DNA from: a virus
Direction: 5' to 3' (one strand)
Virus record (IMG/VR): IMGVR_UViG_3300046010_003549
Coordinates: 1-25,425 of that record
DNA: 25,425 nucleotides
Both the position numbers and the translations under genes were made by a program. The notes below the pieces were generated by a model, which saw nothing but the letters and a program-made list of their open reading frames with translations, was not told the DNA's origin and ran no database searches. The stretch's first letter is position 1; the number at the start of each line of letters is the position of its first letter. Below, one piece after another: positions 4,949-14,622 of this stretch.

Positions 4949-5419
4949 ATGAGCGCATCTTCACTTTATACTTATAATGTTGTCATTGGTAAATTCGAGG
5001 AGTTTGCAAATGCACACGCATTGATACGTAGGTTCACACACGGACAAATATCGCAGGCAGATTTGGAAAAGGAAGGCGAATGGCCTTGGATGCACGTTAC
5101 CCCTACTTCATTTTCATTTGATGCAGGTTCATTGACCTATTCTTTTGACGTTTACTTTTCAGATTTGCCACGTGACAAAGAAGAAAAGACTGAATACCAA
5201 AGGCAGTCAATGAGCGAGTGTATCCAGTTGGCAGGAGACTTTGTAAATATGTTGGAAAACGGAACAATCTTCGATGAGTCAGTTGTACTTGGCAAACCAA
5301 TTTCAGCACAACCTTTTATTGAGGAATTTAGCCACGTGTTAACTGGCGTTCAATTGTCAATTGACATCACAGTAGATTATGAGTGGAACGCTTGTGACAT
5401 TCCATATATTGGTGAATAA
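4949..5419 (+). CDS. Virion protein, tail-completion/tail-terminator-like
   Basis: The 156-residue protein starts MSASSLYTYNVVIGKFEEFA. It shows a helix followed by alternating strands: WPWMHVTPTSFSF, TYSFDVYFSDLP, a helix SECIQLAGDFVNML, then FSHVLTGVQLSIDITVDY. This alternation resembles the small alpha/beta tail-completion or tail-terminator proteins that cap phage tails. Proteins of this style, with FANAH near the start and I.L.V.Y near the end, are frequent in Bacteroidota phages between the chaperone and fibre genes. It follows the chaperone stop by 15 nt and its stop shares one base with the next ATG. The structural role is probable; the specific role is uncertain. Confidence 0.6.
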   Translation: MSASSLYTYNVVIGKFEEFANAHALIRRFTHGQISQADLEKEGEWPWMHVTPTSFSFDAGSLTYSFDVYFSDLPRDKEEKTEYQRQSMSECIQLAGDFVNMLENGTIFDESVVLGKPISAQPFIEEFSHVLTGVQLSIDITVDYEWNACDIPYIGE

Positions 5420-7056
5420 TGAAGAAGCTGCAATACACAACCAATGATCCATCAGCGTCAACCGATTATTTGGCGGCTGACAATACTTGGAAAACAATAC
5501 CTGGCGGTGGTGGTGGTAGTGGCATCCCAAAGGGGACAACTTCGGGAACTGATACCTATACCACAACCATCAGCGGTATCACTTCATTGAGTGACCAAGA
5601 TGCGTTCCTCATTCGTTTTATCAATGGCAACACAACTGGATGCACCTTGAATATCAATTCACTTGGTGCTAAAACTTTGTATCGCAATAACGATGGTGCG
5701 TTGATTGGTGGGGATATTGTAAGTGGAGCAGAAATGTTTTGCATTTATAACACAACGCTCAACGGATTCCAAGTAATTGGAACTGCGCCAAACACACTTC
5801 TTGCATACGTGACCAATGCTGATTCCGTTACAATAACCAAAGGACAACCAGTGTATGCATTTGGTGGACAAGGTGACCGATTGACCGTGAAGCTTGCATC
5901 TAATTCAAGTGATGCCACTTCAGCGCAAACAGTTGGATTGGTGGTGTCAGCTTCAATAGCTGCTAATCAAAAAGGATTGATAATGGTCAATGGTCTACTC
6001 GATGGATTAAGCACATTATCAACATCAACGTGGGCGGATGGAGATGCAGTTTATCTTGGTGCAACGGCGGGAACTATAACGAAAGTAAAACCATCAGCAC
6101 CTAACCACCTTGTATATCTTGGATTCGTCACAACGGCAAGTCCAGGAAGCGCAGGTCGTATGTATGTAAGGGTTCAGAATGGTTATGAGTTAGATGAAAT
6201 TCACGATGTTAAGATAGCATCGGTTGCAAATAACGATGGGTTGTTCTACAATTCATCTAATGGACTTTGGGAAAACAAACAACTCAAAACATTTAATGGT
6301 AATTCAATTGTAGGTTCTGGAACTGAATTGGTTTTCAATTACGATAGGGCAAGATTTGGTATTGAAGGATTCAGCGATTTCATTTCACCTGCTGCAACCA
6401 ATAACGCTATTGATTCAGCTTACACGGTGTTCACCCAAGGTTCAGGAGCAACTGCATTAATAAGCGCAGCCCCTTCAGTTCGTGCCACAAATCAACAAGG
6501 CTTTATTCAACCTGCAACTGGTACAAATGCAACTGGTGCGGCAGGTATATTTAGCACAACAAGTGGCAATAACTTTTTAGCTTTGGGAGGTGGTGCATTT
6601 AGCTTCACAACATCTATTTTAATTCCAACCTTAAGCACATCACTTGAGAGGTATCGAATTGTCCTTGGAATAGGTACATCGGTTATCAATGCATCTGATG
6701 CAACTGGTATATTTTTCACTTATGATGAGGGCGGAATTCAGAACGGTACTTCACCATCTCCAAATTGGCAATGCATAACGGCGGTTAGTTCGGTGCGTAC
6801 ATTGACCACTACAAGTGTGGCAGCTTCAACAACGGCGTGGCAAAAGTTCACCATTGAAGTTAACGCAGGTTCTACATCAGTTCAATTTTACATTGACAAT
6901 GTTTTAGTTGCAACACACACGACTAACATACCAACTGGAATAAGTCAGTTGATAACTCCAAAAATTCAGATAGCTAAATCAATAGGCACAACTGCACGTA
7001 GTTTCTTTGCTGATTATTTTGGATATAAACAAACATTCACAACTCCAAGAATATGA
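5419..7056 (+). CDS. Tail fibre / receptor-binding protein
   Basis: The 545-residue protein has a short N-terminal attachment segment, then a Gly-rich hinge (IPGGGGGSG, about residues 28-36). A repeat-rich fibre region follows, with the widespread phage fibre pattern KGQPVYAFGGQGDRLTVKLA, TVGLV, GLMVNGLLDGL-like turns, GDAVYLGATAGTIT, GRMYVRVQNGYELDEIHDV (about 140-280). The C-terminal part (about 380-540), ending with FTIEVNAGSTSVQFYIDN, looks like a jelly-roll/lectin-like fold and may bind a surface glycan. Thr, Ser, Asn and Gly are abundant and Cys is rare, as in trimeric fibres. No autochaperone or peptidase motif is recognised. It sits among tail genes and overlaps the next small gene by 4 nt. 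Confidence 0.75.
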   Translation: MKKLQYTTNDPSASTDYLAADNTWKTIPGGGGGSGIPKGTTSGTDTYTTTISGITSLSDQDAFLIRFINGNTTGCTLNINSLGAKTLYRNNDGALIGGDIVSGAEMFCIYNTTLNGFQVIGTAPNTLLAYVTNADSVTITKGQPVYAFGGQGDRLTVKLASNSSDATSAQTVGLVVSASIAANQKGLIMVNGLLDGLSTLSTSTWADGDAVYLGATAGTITKVKPSAPNHLVYLGFVTTASPGSAGRMYVRVQNGYELDEIHDVKIASVANNDGLFYNSSNGLWENKQLKTFNGNSIVGSGTELVFNYDRARFGIEGFSDFISPAATNNAIDSAYTVFTQGSGATALISAAPSVRATNQQGFIQPATGTNATGAAGIFSTTSGNNFLALGGGAFSFTTSILIPTLSTSLERYRIVLGIGTSVINASDATGIFFTYDEGGIQNGTSPSPNWQCITAVSSVRTLTTTSVAASTTAWQKFTIEVNAGSTSVQFYIDNVLVATHTTNIPTGISQLITPKIQIAKSIGTTARSFFADYFGYKQTFTTPRI

Positions 7057-7175
7057 TATTAACGAAATATAGAATGATTACGGATAATGGCTATATTGAG
7101 ACTTTGGATATTCAAGAGGCTGAAGCTTATGGCAATTATATAATAGTTACCGAGGAGGTTGTAGATGGCGAATAA
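7053..7175 (+). CDS. Small hypothetical protein (40 aa) between fibre and gp10-like genes
   Basis: ATG at 7053-7055 overlaps the fibre stop (ATGA) and the frame ends at TAA 7173-7175, 11 nt inside the next gene. The product begins MILTKYRMITDNGYIETLD and ends EEVVDGE. Small TKY.MITD.GYIETL proteins in the same place are familiar in Bacteroidota phages; their role is unknown. A strong GAGGAGG Shine-Dalgarno-like sequence (7152-7158) lies near its 3' end and would serve the next gene, which is unusual for this host group. Confidence 0.6.
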   Translation: MILTKYRMITDNGYIETLDIQEAEAYGNYIIVTEEVVDGE

Positions 7176-7704
7176 TCCACTCACTCAGTTAATGAATGAC
7201 TTTGGTCAAGAGGTTGTTGAAAAGGCAATGCTCAATCTTGGTGTGTATAGAACTGTCAATGGAAAGAAACGCAGAGCGGTGGCATCTGATACGTTACGCA
7301 AGTCGTTAGCATTTCGTTATGATAACAAATACAAGCGCATTGATTTCTTTGCAAAGGGTGAGGCGGAGAAATATGCATACTATGTAGAGGAAGGAAGAAA
7401 GCCAGGTCGTAGACCTCCAACGGATGCAATCTTGCAATGGATGAAAATCAAAAAGATTTCACCACGCAATGAGAACGGCTCATTTAAAAAGTTCAAAACT
7501 CCAAAGGCAAGGGAAAACGCAATGGAGGCAATCGCATACAATATCAGTATGTCAATTGGTAGAAGGGGAATCAAACCTCTTTTCTACTATCGGGATGCAG
7601 TCAATGAAACGTTGGTTGATTTTAATGACAAATTTATGGCTGCATTAAAAAGTGAAATTACAATAGCAATCGAAGAAAATTTAGCAGGTACAATAAAGGT
7701 TTAA
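7165..7704 (+). CDS. HK97 gp10-like neck/tail protein
   Basis: The 179-residue basic protein carries the pattern of HK97 gp10 / tail-joining proteins. An N-terminal helix (LMNDFGQEVVEKAMLNLG) is followed by a basic loop (RTVNGKKRRA) and then YAYYVEEGRKPGRRPPTDAI (about residues 71-90), the usual aromatic-GRKPG-RPP segment. A second conserved-type segment IAYNISMSIGRRGIKPLFYY (about 123-142) is typical of the end of the family. The product probably sits at the head-tail or tail-tube junction. GAGGAGG at 7152-7158, 6 nt before the ATG, supports this start. It overlaps the preceding 40-aa gene by 11 nt and is followed 3 nt later by the baseplate-type gene. Confidence 0.78.
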   Translation: MANNPLTQLMNDFGQEVVEKAMLNLGVYRTVNGKKRRAVASDTLRKSLAFRYDNKYKRIDFFAKGEAEKYAYYVEEGRKPGRRPPTDAILQWMKIKKISPRNENGSFKKFKTPKARENAMEAIAYNISMSIGRRGIKPLFYYRDAVNETLVDFNDKFMAALKSEITIAIEENLAGTIKV

Positions 7705-7707
7705 GAT

Positions 7708-9543
7708 ATGGCATATAACACAGCAATAAGAGGACTTTCAGCACAAGGAGGTAATAGTACAAAAGGAATGTGCTACTCGAATAATGATGTTTCATTTACA
7801 ATGACGTCAACGGAGTTCGCTAATCCTGGATTCAAATACATTGTTGAAATAACTGATTTGAATACAACTGAATCGTATAAATTTTACATCGCACCTAATG
7901 CGGTGGGTAGTGGTGTGTTCAATGCTAAAACGATTTTCAATCAACTCATCAAAACCAATGTGACCATTGATGACACGGATAACATCTTGTTGCAAATAAC
8001 TGAACCAATAGTAGTTAACAACAATTTGGTCAATAGATTTAGAATTGAATTATACGAAGGTTATGAGGTTGCAGGTGTGTTTACTGAAGATACATCAGTA
8101 GTCAATACATATATATTAATGTGCGTCTACGGAAAGGGCAAGAGCAATTATTTGGTAATGGGTACGGCATCAACCCCACCTATTGCATTGTCGCAATATT
8201 ACGACAATACACTTGGATTCGGAAAAGAAACGATTGCAACTCGCATTGATATTCCTTTGACATTGCAACAAGAGGTCATTAATTGGCAACGTGTATCAAG
8301 GTCAAATGTTAAAGGTGCAAAGGATAGCGCTTACAAGATTTTAAGTTGGATAACTGATAATGGTAATCTTATTAATGAAGCTTATCAATATTACACAATT
8401 GCGAATTTCAGATTTTATTTATACGATTCCACTTACACTCAAATTACAACTTTTGACATTCCATTTATTCAACAAGCTGCATCATTATACCATCTGCCAG
8501 TAGGTCTTAAAAATTTAGTTAATGGCAGTTACATAACTCAAGAGGATGCTGATGATACGTTATTTTGGACTGTTGTTGGTATTGATGGAAATGATGATGA
8601 AGTAACTGCAAAGTACGGATTTTACATTGATGAAGATTGCAAACACAATCCAGTTCACGTCTATTGGCTCAATCAATTAGGTGGTTGGGATAGTTACTCA
8701 TTTATCAAGAAAAATGAAAGGTCTATTGATGTTGAAAAGAAACGTTACAAGACCTATCTCGGCAACTATAACACGGCAAGTGTTGAAACTCCATTTGATA
8801 CTAAAAATTATTCACGTGCATTAACTGAGCGTGAGCCAATCGTAAAGACATTCATCAATCTTACAAGTGATTGGTTAACCGAATCTGAATACAAGGCAAT
8901 GAAAGATTTGTTTTACTCAAAGTCTGTATGGATGGTAGATGACAACGTGGATGGTTACAACATTTTGCCAGTTGTTGTTGAGGACACAAATTATTTGATG
9001 AAGCGTGAACGCAATTCAAGAAAGTACAATCAAACGTTGCGCCTTCAATTGGCTAATGATTACGATACAATCAATGATTTGCCTGCTGAATTCCCAATAC
9101 CTTCACCTGATGCTTGCGAATTCTTTACCATTTTTGGGAAAACTGGAGGTAACGGGCAGTTGAATGTTGGGCCAAATGTTGGAGATGCTTGTAATATAAT
9201 TGTAACCAATGCAACACGTGGAAGATGGATTCAAGTAAGCGTTGATGGAACGGGAATAAGTATAGTGCCAGGCCAAGCATACTACGTTCAAATTGATTAC
9301 ACCACAACTATACCTTTTCCACACGCTGAAAGTGGTTATATACAACTCGGAAATGTTGCAACGGGGGGAGGTTCTACGACTTTCTTTTCAATGCTATCAG
9401 CTGGAACTCCAATTATAGCAAGTGGAATTTGGGGAACAGGAACAGGAACAAATTACTTCAAGTTGCAAGTACCTCAATGGAGTGGCGGTGGCTCATTCAG
9501 CGGAAACATTTACGTTACAGTTGGTCAGGGAACTTGTCCATAA
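7708..9543 (+). CDS. Large tail/baseplate structural protein
   Basis: The 611-residue protein starts MAYNTAIRGLSAQGGNSTKG. The N-terminal half is beta-rich, and a central segment, FYIDEDCKHNPVHVYWLNQL followed by GGWDSYSFIKKNERSIDVEK (about residues 307-346), is a feature I associate with large Bacteroidota-phage tail-tip proteins. YNQTLRLQLANDYDTIND (about 441-458) closes the core. The last 140 residues are a separate Gly/Thr-rich beta domain with a Cys at each end (DACEFFTIFGK and VGQGTCP), possibly a carbohydrate-binding domain. It lies between a neck/tail protein and another baseplate protein in a single operon. Its exact position in the virion cannot be told; an adhesin or distal tail protein is most likely. 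Confidence 0.65.
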   Translation: MAYNTAIRGLSAQGGNSTKGMCYSNNDVSFTMTSTEFANPGFKYIVEITDLNTTESYKFYIAPNAVGSGVFNAKTIFNQLIKTNVTIDDTDNILLQITEPIVVNNNLVNRFRIELYEGYEVAGVFTEDTSVVNTYILMCVYGKGKSNYLVMGTASTPPIALSQYYDNTLGFGKETIATRIDIPLTLQQEVINWQRVSRSNVKGAKDSAYKILSWITDNGNLINEAYQYYTIANFRFYLYDSTYTQITTFDIPFIQQAASLYHLPVGLKNLVNGSYITQEDADDTLFWTVVGIDGNDDEVTAKYGFYIDEDCKHNPVHVYWLNQLGGWDSYSFIKKNERSIDVEKKRYKTYLGNYNTASVETPFDTKNYSRALTEREPIVKTFINLTSDWLTESEYKAMKDLFYSKSVWMVDDNVDGYNILPVVVEDTNYLMKRERNSRKYNQTLRLQLANDYDTINDLPAEFPIPSPDACEFFTIFGKTGGNGQLNVGPNVGDACNIIVTNATRGRWIQVSVDGTGISIVPGQAYYVQIDYTTTIPFPHAESGYIQLGNVATGGGSTTFFSMLSAGTPIIASGIWGTGTGTNYFKLQVPQWSGGGSFSGNIYVTVGQGTCP

Positions 9544-9552
9544 ATTTAAACT

Positions 9553-12500
9553 ATGCAAACAGCACTAATCTTATACACGCAAGAGGATGAAACTCCTCTA
9601 TTGGTTGACCTTTACGAGAATGAAAACATCTCTTTGAATTGGTCATTCAATGACATTCAAGACCTTGCACCACGTGGTAACTATTCGAGGACTTTTCGAA
9701 TTCCATTCACACCTACCAACGCAAGTATTTTTGGATTCATTCAAGAGAACACATTTCAATTTAGTGGATTCAATCCCAAGCGTAAAATCAACGCATCTAT
9801 CACGGTTGATACCATACCAATTATAGAAGGCTACGTGCAATTTAAAGCGGCATACACGAGCAATGGTGAGGTATCTGATTTGGAGATAGTGTTTTTTGGT
9901 AACACGGTGGATTTCTTCAAAACCATTGGAGATGCTGACTTTAAAAATTACATTTCATCGGAGTTGCAAGAAAACTATGATTTCATTGTGTCTTATGTTA
10001 CAACCGATGCAGTTAACGCAAGTGGAAATGTTTATCTTGGATTGACTGACAAAGGTCAAAATTGGGTAATGAATGTCAATGATTCAGGCACTCGAAACAT
10101 TTTAAGCAGTGATTTTAATATAGTTCCAAAGATTGGTGAACTCACCCCATTTGTAAGGGCAAGATACATATTTGATAAGATATTCGCATTGAGTGGATTT
10201 GAATTCAATGAAACGGATAGCACTACACTTACCGAGCAGTTGGATAAGATGTGGATTCCTTGGATTGGTGAAAGTGATTTAATAGCACAACAAGGAAATC
10301 CTGATACTGCACGATTCAAGTTAACTAATAGTGGATCAATTACACTTGATACAACTGATTTCACATTAACAAATTTCGCAAGTGGAGGAAGTTGCTTTGT
10401 TGCTGAATTACCAACTTTAAACATTGATATTGATTCGGGTTCAAATATTGGTGCAAATAATATTTATACAGTACCTTTTAGTGGTAGTTATGTTTTTGCA
10501 GGTAATATGACTATTCAAGCTGACAATTCAATAGGTTCAGTTTGGATGGGTTTTTTGGCGAGTGATGGAGTATCTTCTTTTTTAATAGCTAATGGTGGTT
10601 CAGCTAATTTTGTGGTATGGGATAATGCTTTACAAGATTATATCTATAACACCAATACTGATGTTGATGCAACAACTGGAACATCTTCCGCTTTTGTTCA
10701 AGAAGGATGGACAATTAAACCAATTCTTTACATCTTTACAGATGTTTATCTACAATCATACAATCTTAATCCATTAGTTACATTTACAATATCATCTTTT
10801 GAGGTTGGCACGTTGGACATATCAAAGCCATTGTTTGGTAACGCAATTGATTGGGCAGCTAATGCTCCAGTAATGAAGTGTAGTGAGTTTATGTCATCAC
10901 TTTTTAAGATGTTTAATTTGGTTGTTATTGCTGATGATATCAACCCAAATCTATTGACATTTAAACCGATTCAAGAATATTTAGCTGAAGGAGTTGCAAA
11001 AGATTGGTCGAATAAATTAGACGTATCAAAAGACATTACACTCACATCAACTGCTGATTATCAATCAAAAGAAAATTTGTGGACATACAAGTCAATGAAT
11101 GATTATTTTAATCAATTATATAACGCACAAGGAGGTCGTGTATATGGTAGGTTGTTGTTGATTGATCCCGAAAATGATTTTGCAACCAAAGAACAAAAAA
11201 CTGAAATAATGTTTGGTGCTACTCCATTAAATAGCATCAAAGGTAGTGACTATCCTATACCTAAATTTCAGTCAGGAAATGGACAATTTGCAGCACCTGG
11301 CGCACGCATTTTGTATAAAACTGAAGATGAGATAACATTCAATATTTATAATGATGACTTTGGTAATGTGCTACCATATACTGCATTTTTATTTAGTCAT
11401 TACACCACAGCTATTCCATCAATTGCAGATGAAGATTTAAACTTTGGACAAGAAGTGCCTTTGCACTATTTAGATAGCACACCATATAAGACGTTATATC
11501 AACGCTATTGGAATAATTATATATCTGACATTTACGCACCTGATGCACGTGTTATTGAAGCTTTCTTTGCCTTGGATTTTGCTGATGTTTATCAATTCAA
11601 ATTCAATGATAAAATCTTTATCAAAGATGCGTACTATAGAATTCTTGACATTAGTGATTATGTGGTAGGAATGCAAGATAGCGTTAAGGTGAAGTTGATT
11701 AAATTTGTTAGCGCAACTCCCGATTGTTTACTTTCTCCAAAGCCAGTTATTGGAATTAATGGAAACATTATTTGGGAAGATTCTGAAGGTGATACACAAC
11801 CTGCAACTGAATCTTGTTGTGATAAATACGGATACTATTGGGTTGGTTCAGAATGCTATCCAACACCAAGAGATTCAAAAGGAAGGGGGGGAAGAACTAA
11901 AATGTTTTCAGAGGTTACCACTACTCTTTCAAATGTTGAAACAACACCAGTTAACAAGGCGGCATACATAGCTGATAATGCAGTTGTGCAAGAAATCAAT
12001 GAAAGAACTTTTGTAAATGGTAATAATGTTTTTGTTGGTGGTTCAAATAGTGGCAGTATTGTGAGTGGTTCAAGTAATATAGTTGTTTCTGATTTGGGAA
12101 GCGTAATGGTACTTGGCACATCAGCAAGGGCAATCAATCAAGGTGTGACATTAGGCGCAGGTGGCGCATATGCAGGTGAGTATCAAAGCGGAATTATTCA
12201 AGTTCGTGGTGCAGGAGATTGGACAAATAACACCACACCAATAACGCTAACAAATGAGAGAAATGGTTATATCACCGTTCCTGATGATTCAGTATGGTAT
12301 GCAAAATTGATGTTGACCATTGGACAAATAAGCGCAGGGATAGACGGCAATGGAGTTGTTGAATTTAATATTCAATTGGGTGCAAGTGCTGGAGTGTTAT
12401 CCGTGAAAGATGCCATTATAGTTAGTGAAAATCTTGAAACGATTAGCGGTAATTTTGAACTCGGAGTGGATATTGTGGGATTAACATTTGCTCCACAATT

Positions 12501-12582
12501 ACTACTTAAAAATAGCAGCTATCCACAAGACAATATCTTCATTGGAGGTCAAATAATCTATAACCAATACCATTATGAATAA
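9553..12582 (+). CDS. Very large baseplate/tail-tip protein with beta-repeat C-terminus
   Basis: The 1009-residue protein begins with a domain typical of Bacteroidota phage tail tips: LILYTQEDETPLLVDLYENE, then NWSFNDIQDLAPRGNYSRTF and RIPFTPTNASIFGF (about residues 25-62). Later come a hub-like segment FNLVVIADDINPNLLTFKPI (about 453-472) and YLQS-rich strands. Around 740-775 there is a Cys cluster (CCDKYGYYWVGSEC) followed by RDSKGRGGRTKM. From about 810 the sequence becomes short Gly/Ser/Val repeats (NNVFVGGSNSGSIVSGSSNI) like a trimeric-adhesin head or beta-helix, and then a final beta domain. I infer that the N-terminal two thirds form a baseplate hub and the C-terminus a host-contacting knob. 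The stop overlaps the next gene by 8 nt. Confidence 0.65.
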   Translation: MQTALILYTQEDETPLLVDLYENENISLNWSFNDIQDLAPRGNYSRTFRIPFTPTNASIFGFIQENTFQFSGFNPKRKINASITVDTIPIIEGYVQFKAAYTSNGEVSDLEIVFFGNTVDFFKTIGDADFKNYISSELQENYDFIVSYVTTDAVNASGNVYLGLTDKGQNWVMNVNDSGTRNILSSDFNIVPKIGELTPFVRARYIFDKIFALSGFEFNETDSTTLTEQLDKMWIPWIGESDLIAQQGNPDTARFKLTNSGSITLDTTDFTLTNFASGGSCFVAELPTLNIDIDSGSNIGANNIYTVPFSGSYVFAGNMTIQADNSIGSVWMGFLASDGVSSFLIANGGSANFVVWDNALQDYIYNTNTDVDATTGTSSAFVQEGWTIKPILYIFTDVYLQSYNLNPLVTFTISSFEVGTLDISKPLFGNAIDWAANAPVMKCSEFMSSLFKMFNLVVIADDINPNLLTFKPIQEYLAEGVAKDWSNKLDVSKDITLTSTADYQSKENLWTYKSMNDYFNQLYNAQGGRVYGRLLLIDPENDFATKEQKTEIMFGATPLNSIKGSDYPIPKFQSGNGQFAAPGARILYKTEDEITFNIYNDDFGNVLPYTAFLFSHYTTAIPSIADEDLNFGQEVPLHYLDSTPYKTLYQRYWNNYISDIYAPDARVIEAFFALDFADVYQFKFNDKIFIKDAYYRILDISDYVVGMQDSVKVKLIKFVSATPDCLLSPKPVIGINGNIIWEDSEGDTQPATESCCDKYGYYWVGSECYPTPRDSKGRGGRTKMFSEVTTTLSNVETTPVNKAAYIADNAVVQEINERTFVNGNNVFVGGSNSGSIVSGSSNIVVSDLGSVMVLGTSARAINQGVTLGAGGAYAGEYQSGIIQVRGAGDWTNNTTPITLTNERNGYITVPDDSVWYAKLMLTIGQISAGIDGNGVVEFNIQLGASAGVLSVKDAIIVSENLETISGNFELGVDIVGLTFAPQLLLKNSSYPQDNIFIGGQIIYNQYHYE

Positions 12583-12757
12583 TCCACAACAAACATTCAA
12601 GAACATTTGCGAGATGCAAAAGATGGGCATCAAGTCGAATGCGAAAAGCTACCAAAATAATTTACCAAAATGGCTAACTGGTTGTATCAATATGACCATT
12701 CTTGCTACTTTAATTTGGGGAACATATGAATTAATTAAAATGATTTTCAATGGCTGA
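12575..12757 (+). CDS. Small single-span membrane protein (60 aa)
   Basis: The protein begins MNNPQQTFKNICEMQKMGIK, with polar/basic residues up to about 33, then one hydrophobic segment CINMTILATLIWGTYELI (about 37-54) and a short tail. It overlaps the previous gene by 8 nt and the tape measure by 8 nt, so it is firmly part of the tail operon. A small membrane protein directly before the tape measure is unusual. It could associate with the tape measure or help DNA entry across the inner membrane; neither is shown. Confidence 0.6.
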   Translation: MNNPQQTFKNICEMQKMGIKSNAKSYQNNLPKWLTGCINMTILATLIWGTYELIKMIFNG

Positions 12758-14621
12758 TAATAAAGTAGTTTTAGAATTTGAAGTAAAAGGTAACGGAGAG
12801 CAAAAGGCTCAATCGTTAAGGGCGCAAATGAAGGCGCTCAGAGATGAGTTAGGAAGGTTGCCCGAAGGCACGAAAGAGTTTGACGAAATACAAAGACAAC
12901 TCGGAGAATTAACGGATAAAGTTGGTGACTTAAATAGGTCAGTTAATACATTGGCAGGTGATCCATTGGAGAGGTTAAACAACTCCTTTGGAATGATTGG
13001 AAGTAGTTTGATGTCACTTGATTTTGGCGGTGCGGTTACTGGGTTAAATGGTGTTTCAGGTGCAATAAGTGAAATCAAATTTAAAGATGTAGCAAAAGGA
13101 GTTGAGGATGTTGGAGGGGCATTTGCAAAACTTGGAAAAGCTTTATTAACTAATCCAATATTTTTACTGGCTGCAACAATTGCATTGGTTGCAATGAACT
13201 TTGATAAACTTATCAAACTGTTTCCATCACTTGATCAAGCATTAACTGGTTTAAATGATTCTGAAAGAGCATTGGCAGCATCAACTGAAGCAAGGGCAGC
13301 CGCGAGTCAAAAGGCTTATGAAACAATCAAAAAACAAGATAATATATTAAAGCTTCAAGGATTAACTGAAAAAGAAATTCTTGAGCGAAAAATAAAATCT
13401 GTTGCAATTTCGATTCAAGATAGAAAAGCACAATTAATTAATGCTCAAGAACAAGCTAAAATACAAATTGAAACTGCAAAAAGAAATCGTCAGATTTTGG
13501 ATGGTATGCTTCATTTTGTGACTGGCCCAATTGAGGTTATTGTTGGTATGGTTGATTTGATTGGAAATGCTTTCGGTCAAAAATTCAACATACGTGAACA
13601 AATGATGGATGCTATTGGCGATTTGCTTTTAGATTCAGACGAACAAGAAAAGAAATTGAATGAGGACATTGAAAAAAGTAAAGATGCACTCCTCACAATG
13701 GAGGAGGAATTTGCAGGTTATCAATTGTCCATTCAGGCAATGGATAAAAAGACCAGTGAAAACAAAAATAGTTTAGCTCAAAATGATCATAAAACTCAAA
13801 AGGAATTACAAGAAAAAGAATTAAAGCAAAAAGAAGATTTAGCGCAAAAAGAATTAGATGCAGCCAAAAAGCAAAAGGATTTATTAAAGCAAATTGAAGA
13901 GGAAGCACTTACAGAGCGTGAAGCATTAGCGCAAGAAATTCAAAACATTCGTCAAGGTGCTGAAGCTACTGAAATTCAAAATTTAAGGGATTCATATTTT
14001 ACAAAAATTGCAATTGCTGAAAAAGAAGGTTTAGATTTTTTAGCATTAGAAGAAAAATTAGCGCAAGAAGAACAAGCCATTCGAGAGAAATATGCAGTGA
14101 AAGAAGTTGAGTTGGTCAAAATGACAACTGAACAAAAAATGCAATTGGCTCAAACTGGTTTAAATGGTCTAATGAATTTGAATGATTTACTAACTGCATC
14201 AGGTTTGTTAAATGCGAAACAATCTTTCAAAATAAATAAAGCGTTACAACTTACACAAGCGGGAATTGGTGCGGTGCAAGCGGTGCAAAATGTTTTGGCT
14301 GACCCTACCTTAATTGGTGGTACACGTTTTATAGCGGCGGCGGCGGCGGGTGTTGCAGGTGCTGCGAATGTCGCAAAGATTGCAGCAATGAAATTCAATC
14401 CAGGTTCTGCCTCAAGTCCTTCTGGTGGGGGTGGTGGTTCTATGGGCGCAGTTGGTAACGGTGGCGGTGGTTCAACATCCGCACCTGCCTTGGATTTGTC
14501 ATTCTTGAACAACCAACAAACGAAAGCGCAACCGATACAAAGTTATGTTTTAGCTACTAATGTGACGAGCGCACAAGATGCACAACAAAAAATCTTAGAC
14601 CAATCAAAATTAATAAAGTAA
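12750..14621 (+). CDS. Tape measure protein
   Basis: The 623-residue protein has the composition of a phage tape measure. An N-terminal charged coiled coil (KAQSLRAQMKALRDELGRLP, residues about 19-38) is followed by a hydrophobic segment LLTNPIFLLAATIALVAM (about 131-148), a second one near GPIEVIVGMVDLIG (about 258-271), and a long Lys/Glu/Gln coiled coil (about 300-470). The C-terminus holds Ala-rich AAAAAGVAGAANVAKIAAM and a Gly-rich linker before the final YVLATNVTSAQDAQQKIL helix. Using about 0.15 nm per residue, the tail would be near 90 nm. That suggests a siphovirus- or myovirus-type long tail, and no sheath gene is seen. It should work with the chaperone at 4188. Confidence 0.85.
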   Translation: MADNKVVLEFEVKGNGEQKAQSLRAQMKALRDELGRLPEGTKEFDEIQRQLGELTDKVGDLNRSVNTLAGDPLERLNNSFGMIGSSLMSLDFGGAVTGLNGVSGAISEIKFKDVAKGVEDVGGAFAKLGKALLTNPIFLLAATIALVAMNFDKLIKLFPSLDQALTGLNDSERALAASTEARAAASQKAYETIKKQDNILKLQGLTEKEILERKIKSVAISIQDRKAQLINAQEQAKIQIETAKRNRQILDGMLHFVTGPIEVIVGMVDLIGNAFGQKFNIREQMMDAIGDLLLDSDEQEKKLNEDIEKSKDALLTMEEEFAGYQLSIQAMDKKTSENKNSLAQNDHKTQKELQEKELKQKEDLAQKELDAAKKQKDLLKQIEEEALTEREALAQEIQNIRQGAEATEIQNLRDSYFTKIAIAEKEGLDFLALEEKLAQEEQAIREKYAVKEVELVKMTTEQKMQLAQTGLNGLMNLNDLLTASGLLNAKQSFKINKALQLTQAGIGAVQAVQNVLADPTLIGGTRFIAAAAAGVAGAANVAKIAAMKFNPGSASSPSGGGGGSMGAVGNGGGGSTSAPALDLSFLNNQQTKAQPIQSYVLATNVTSAQDAQQKILDQSKLIK

Positions 14622-14622
14622 T

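Noticed and set aside
14150-14512. 120-codon Pro/Ala-rich minus-strand frame
   Set aside because: It is the antisense of the Gly/Ala-rich tape measure C-terminus; no start context or neighbour supports it.
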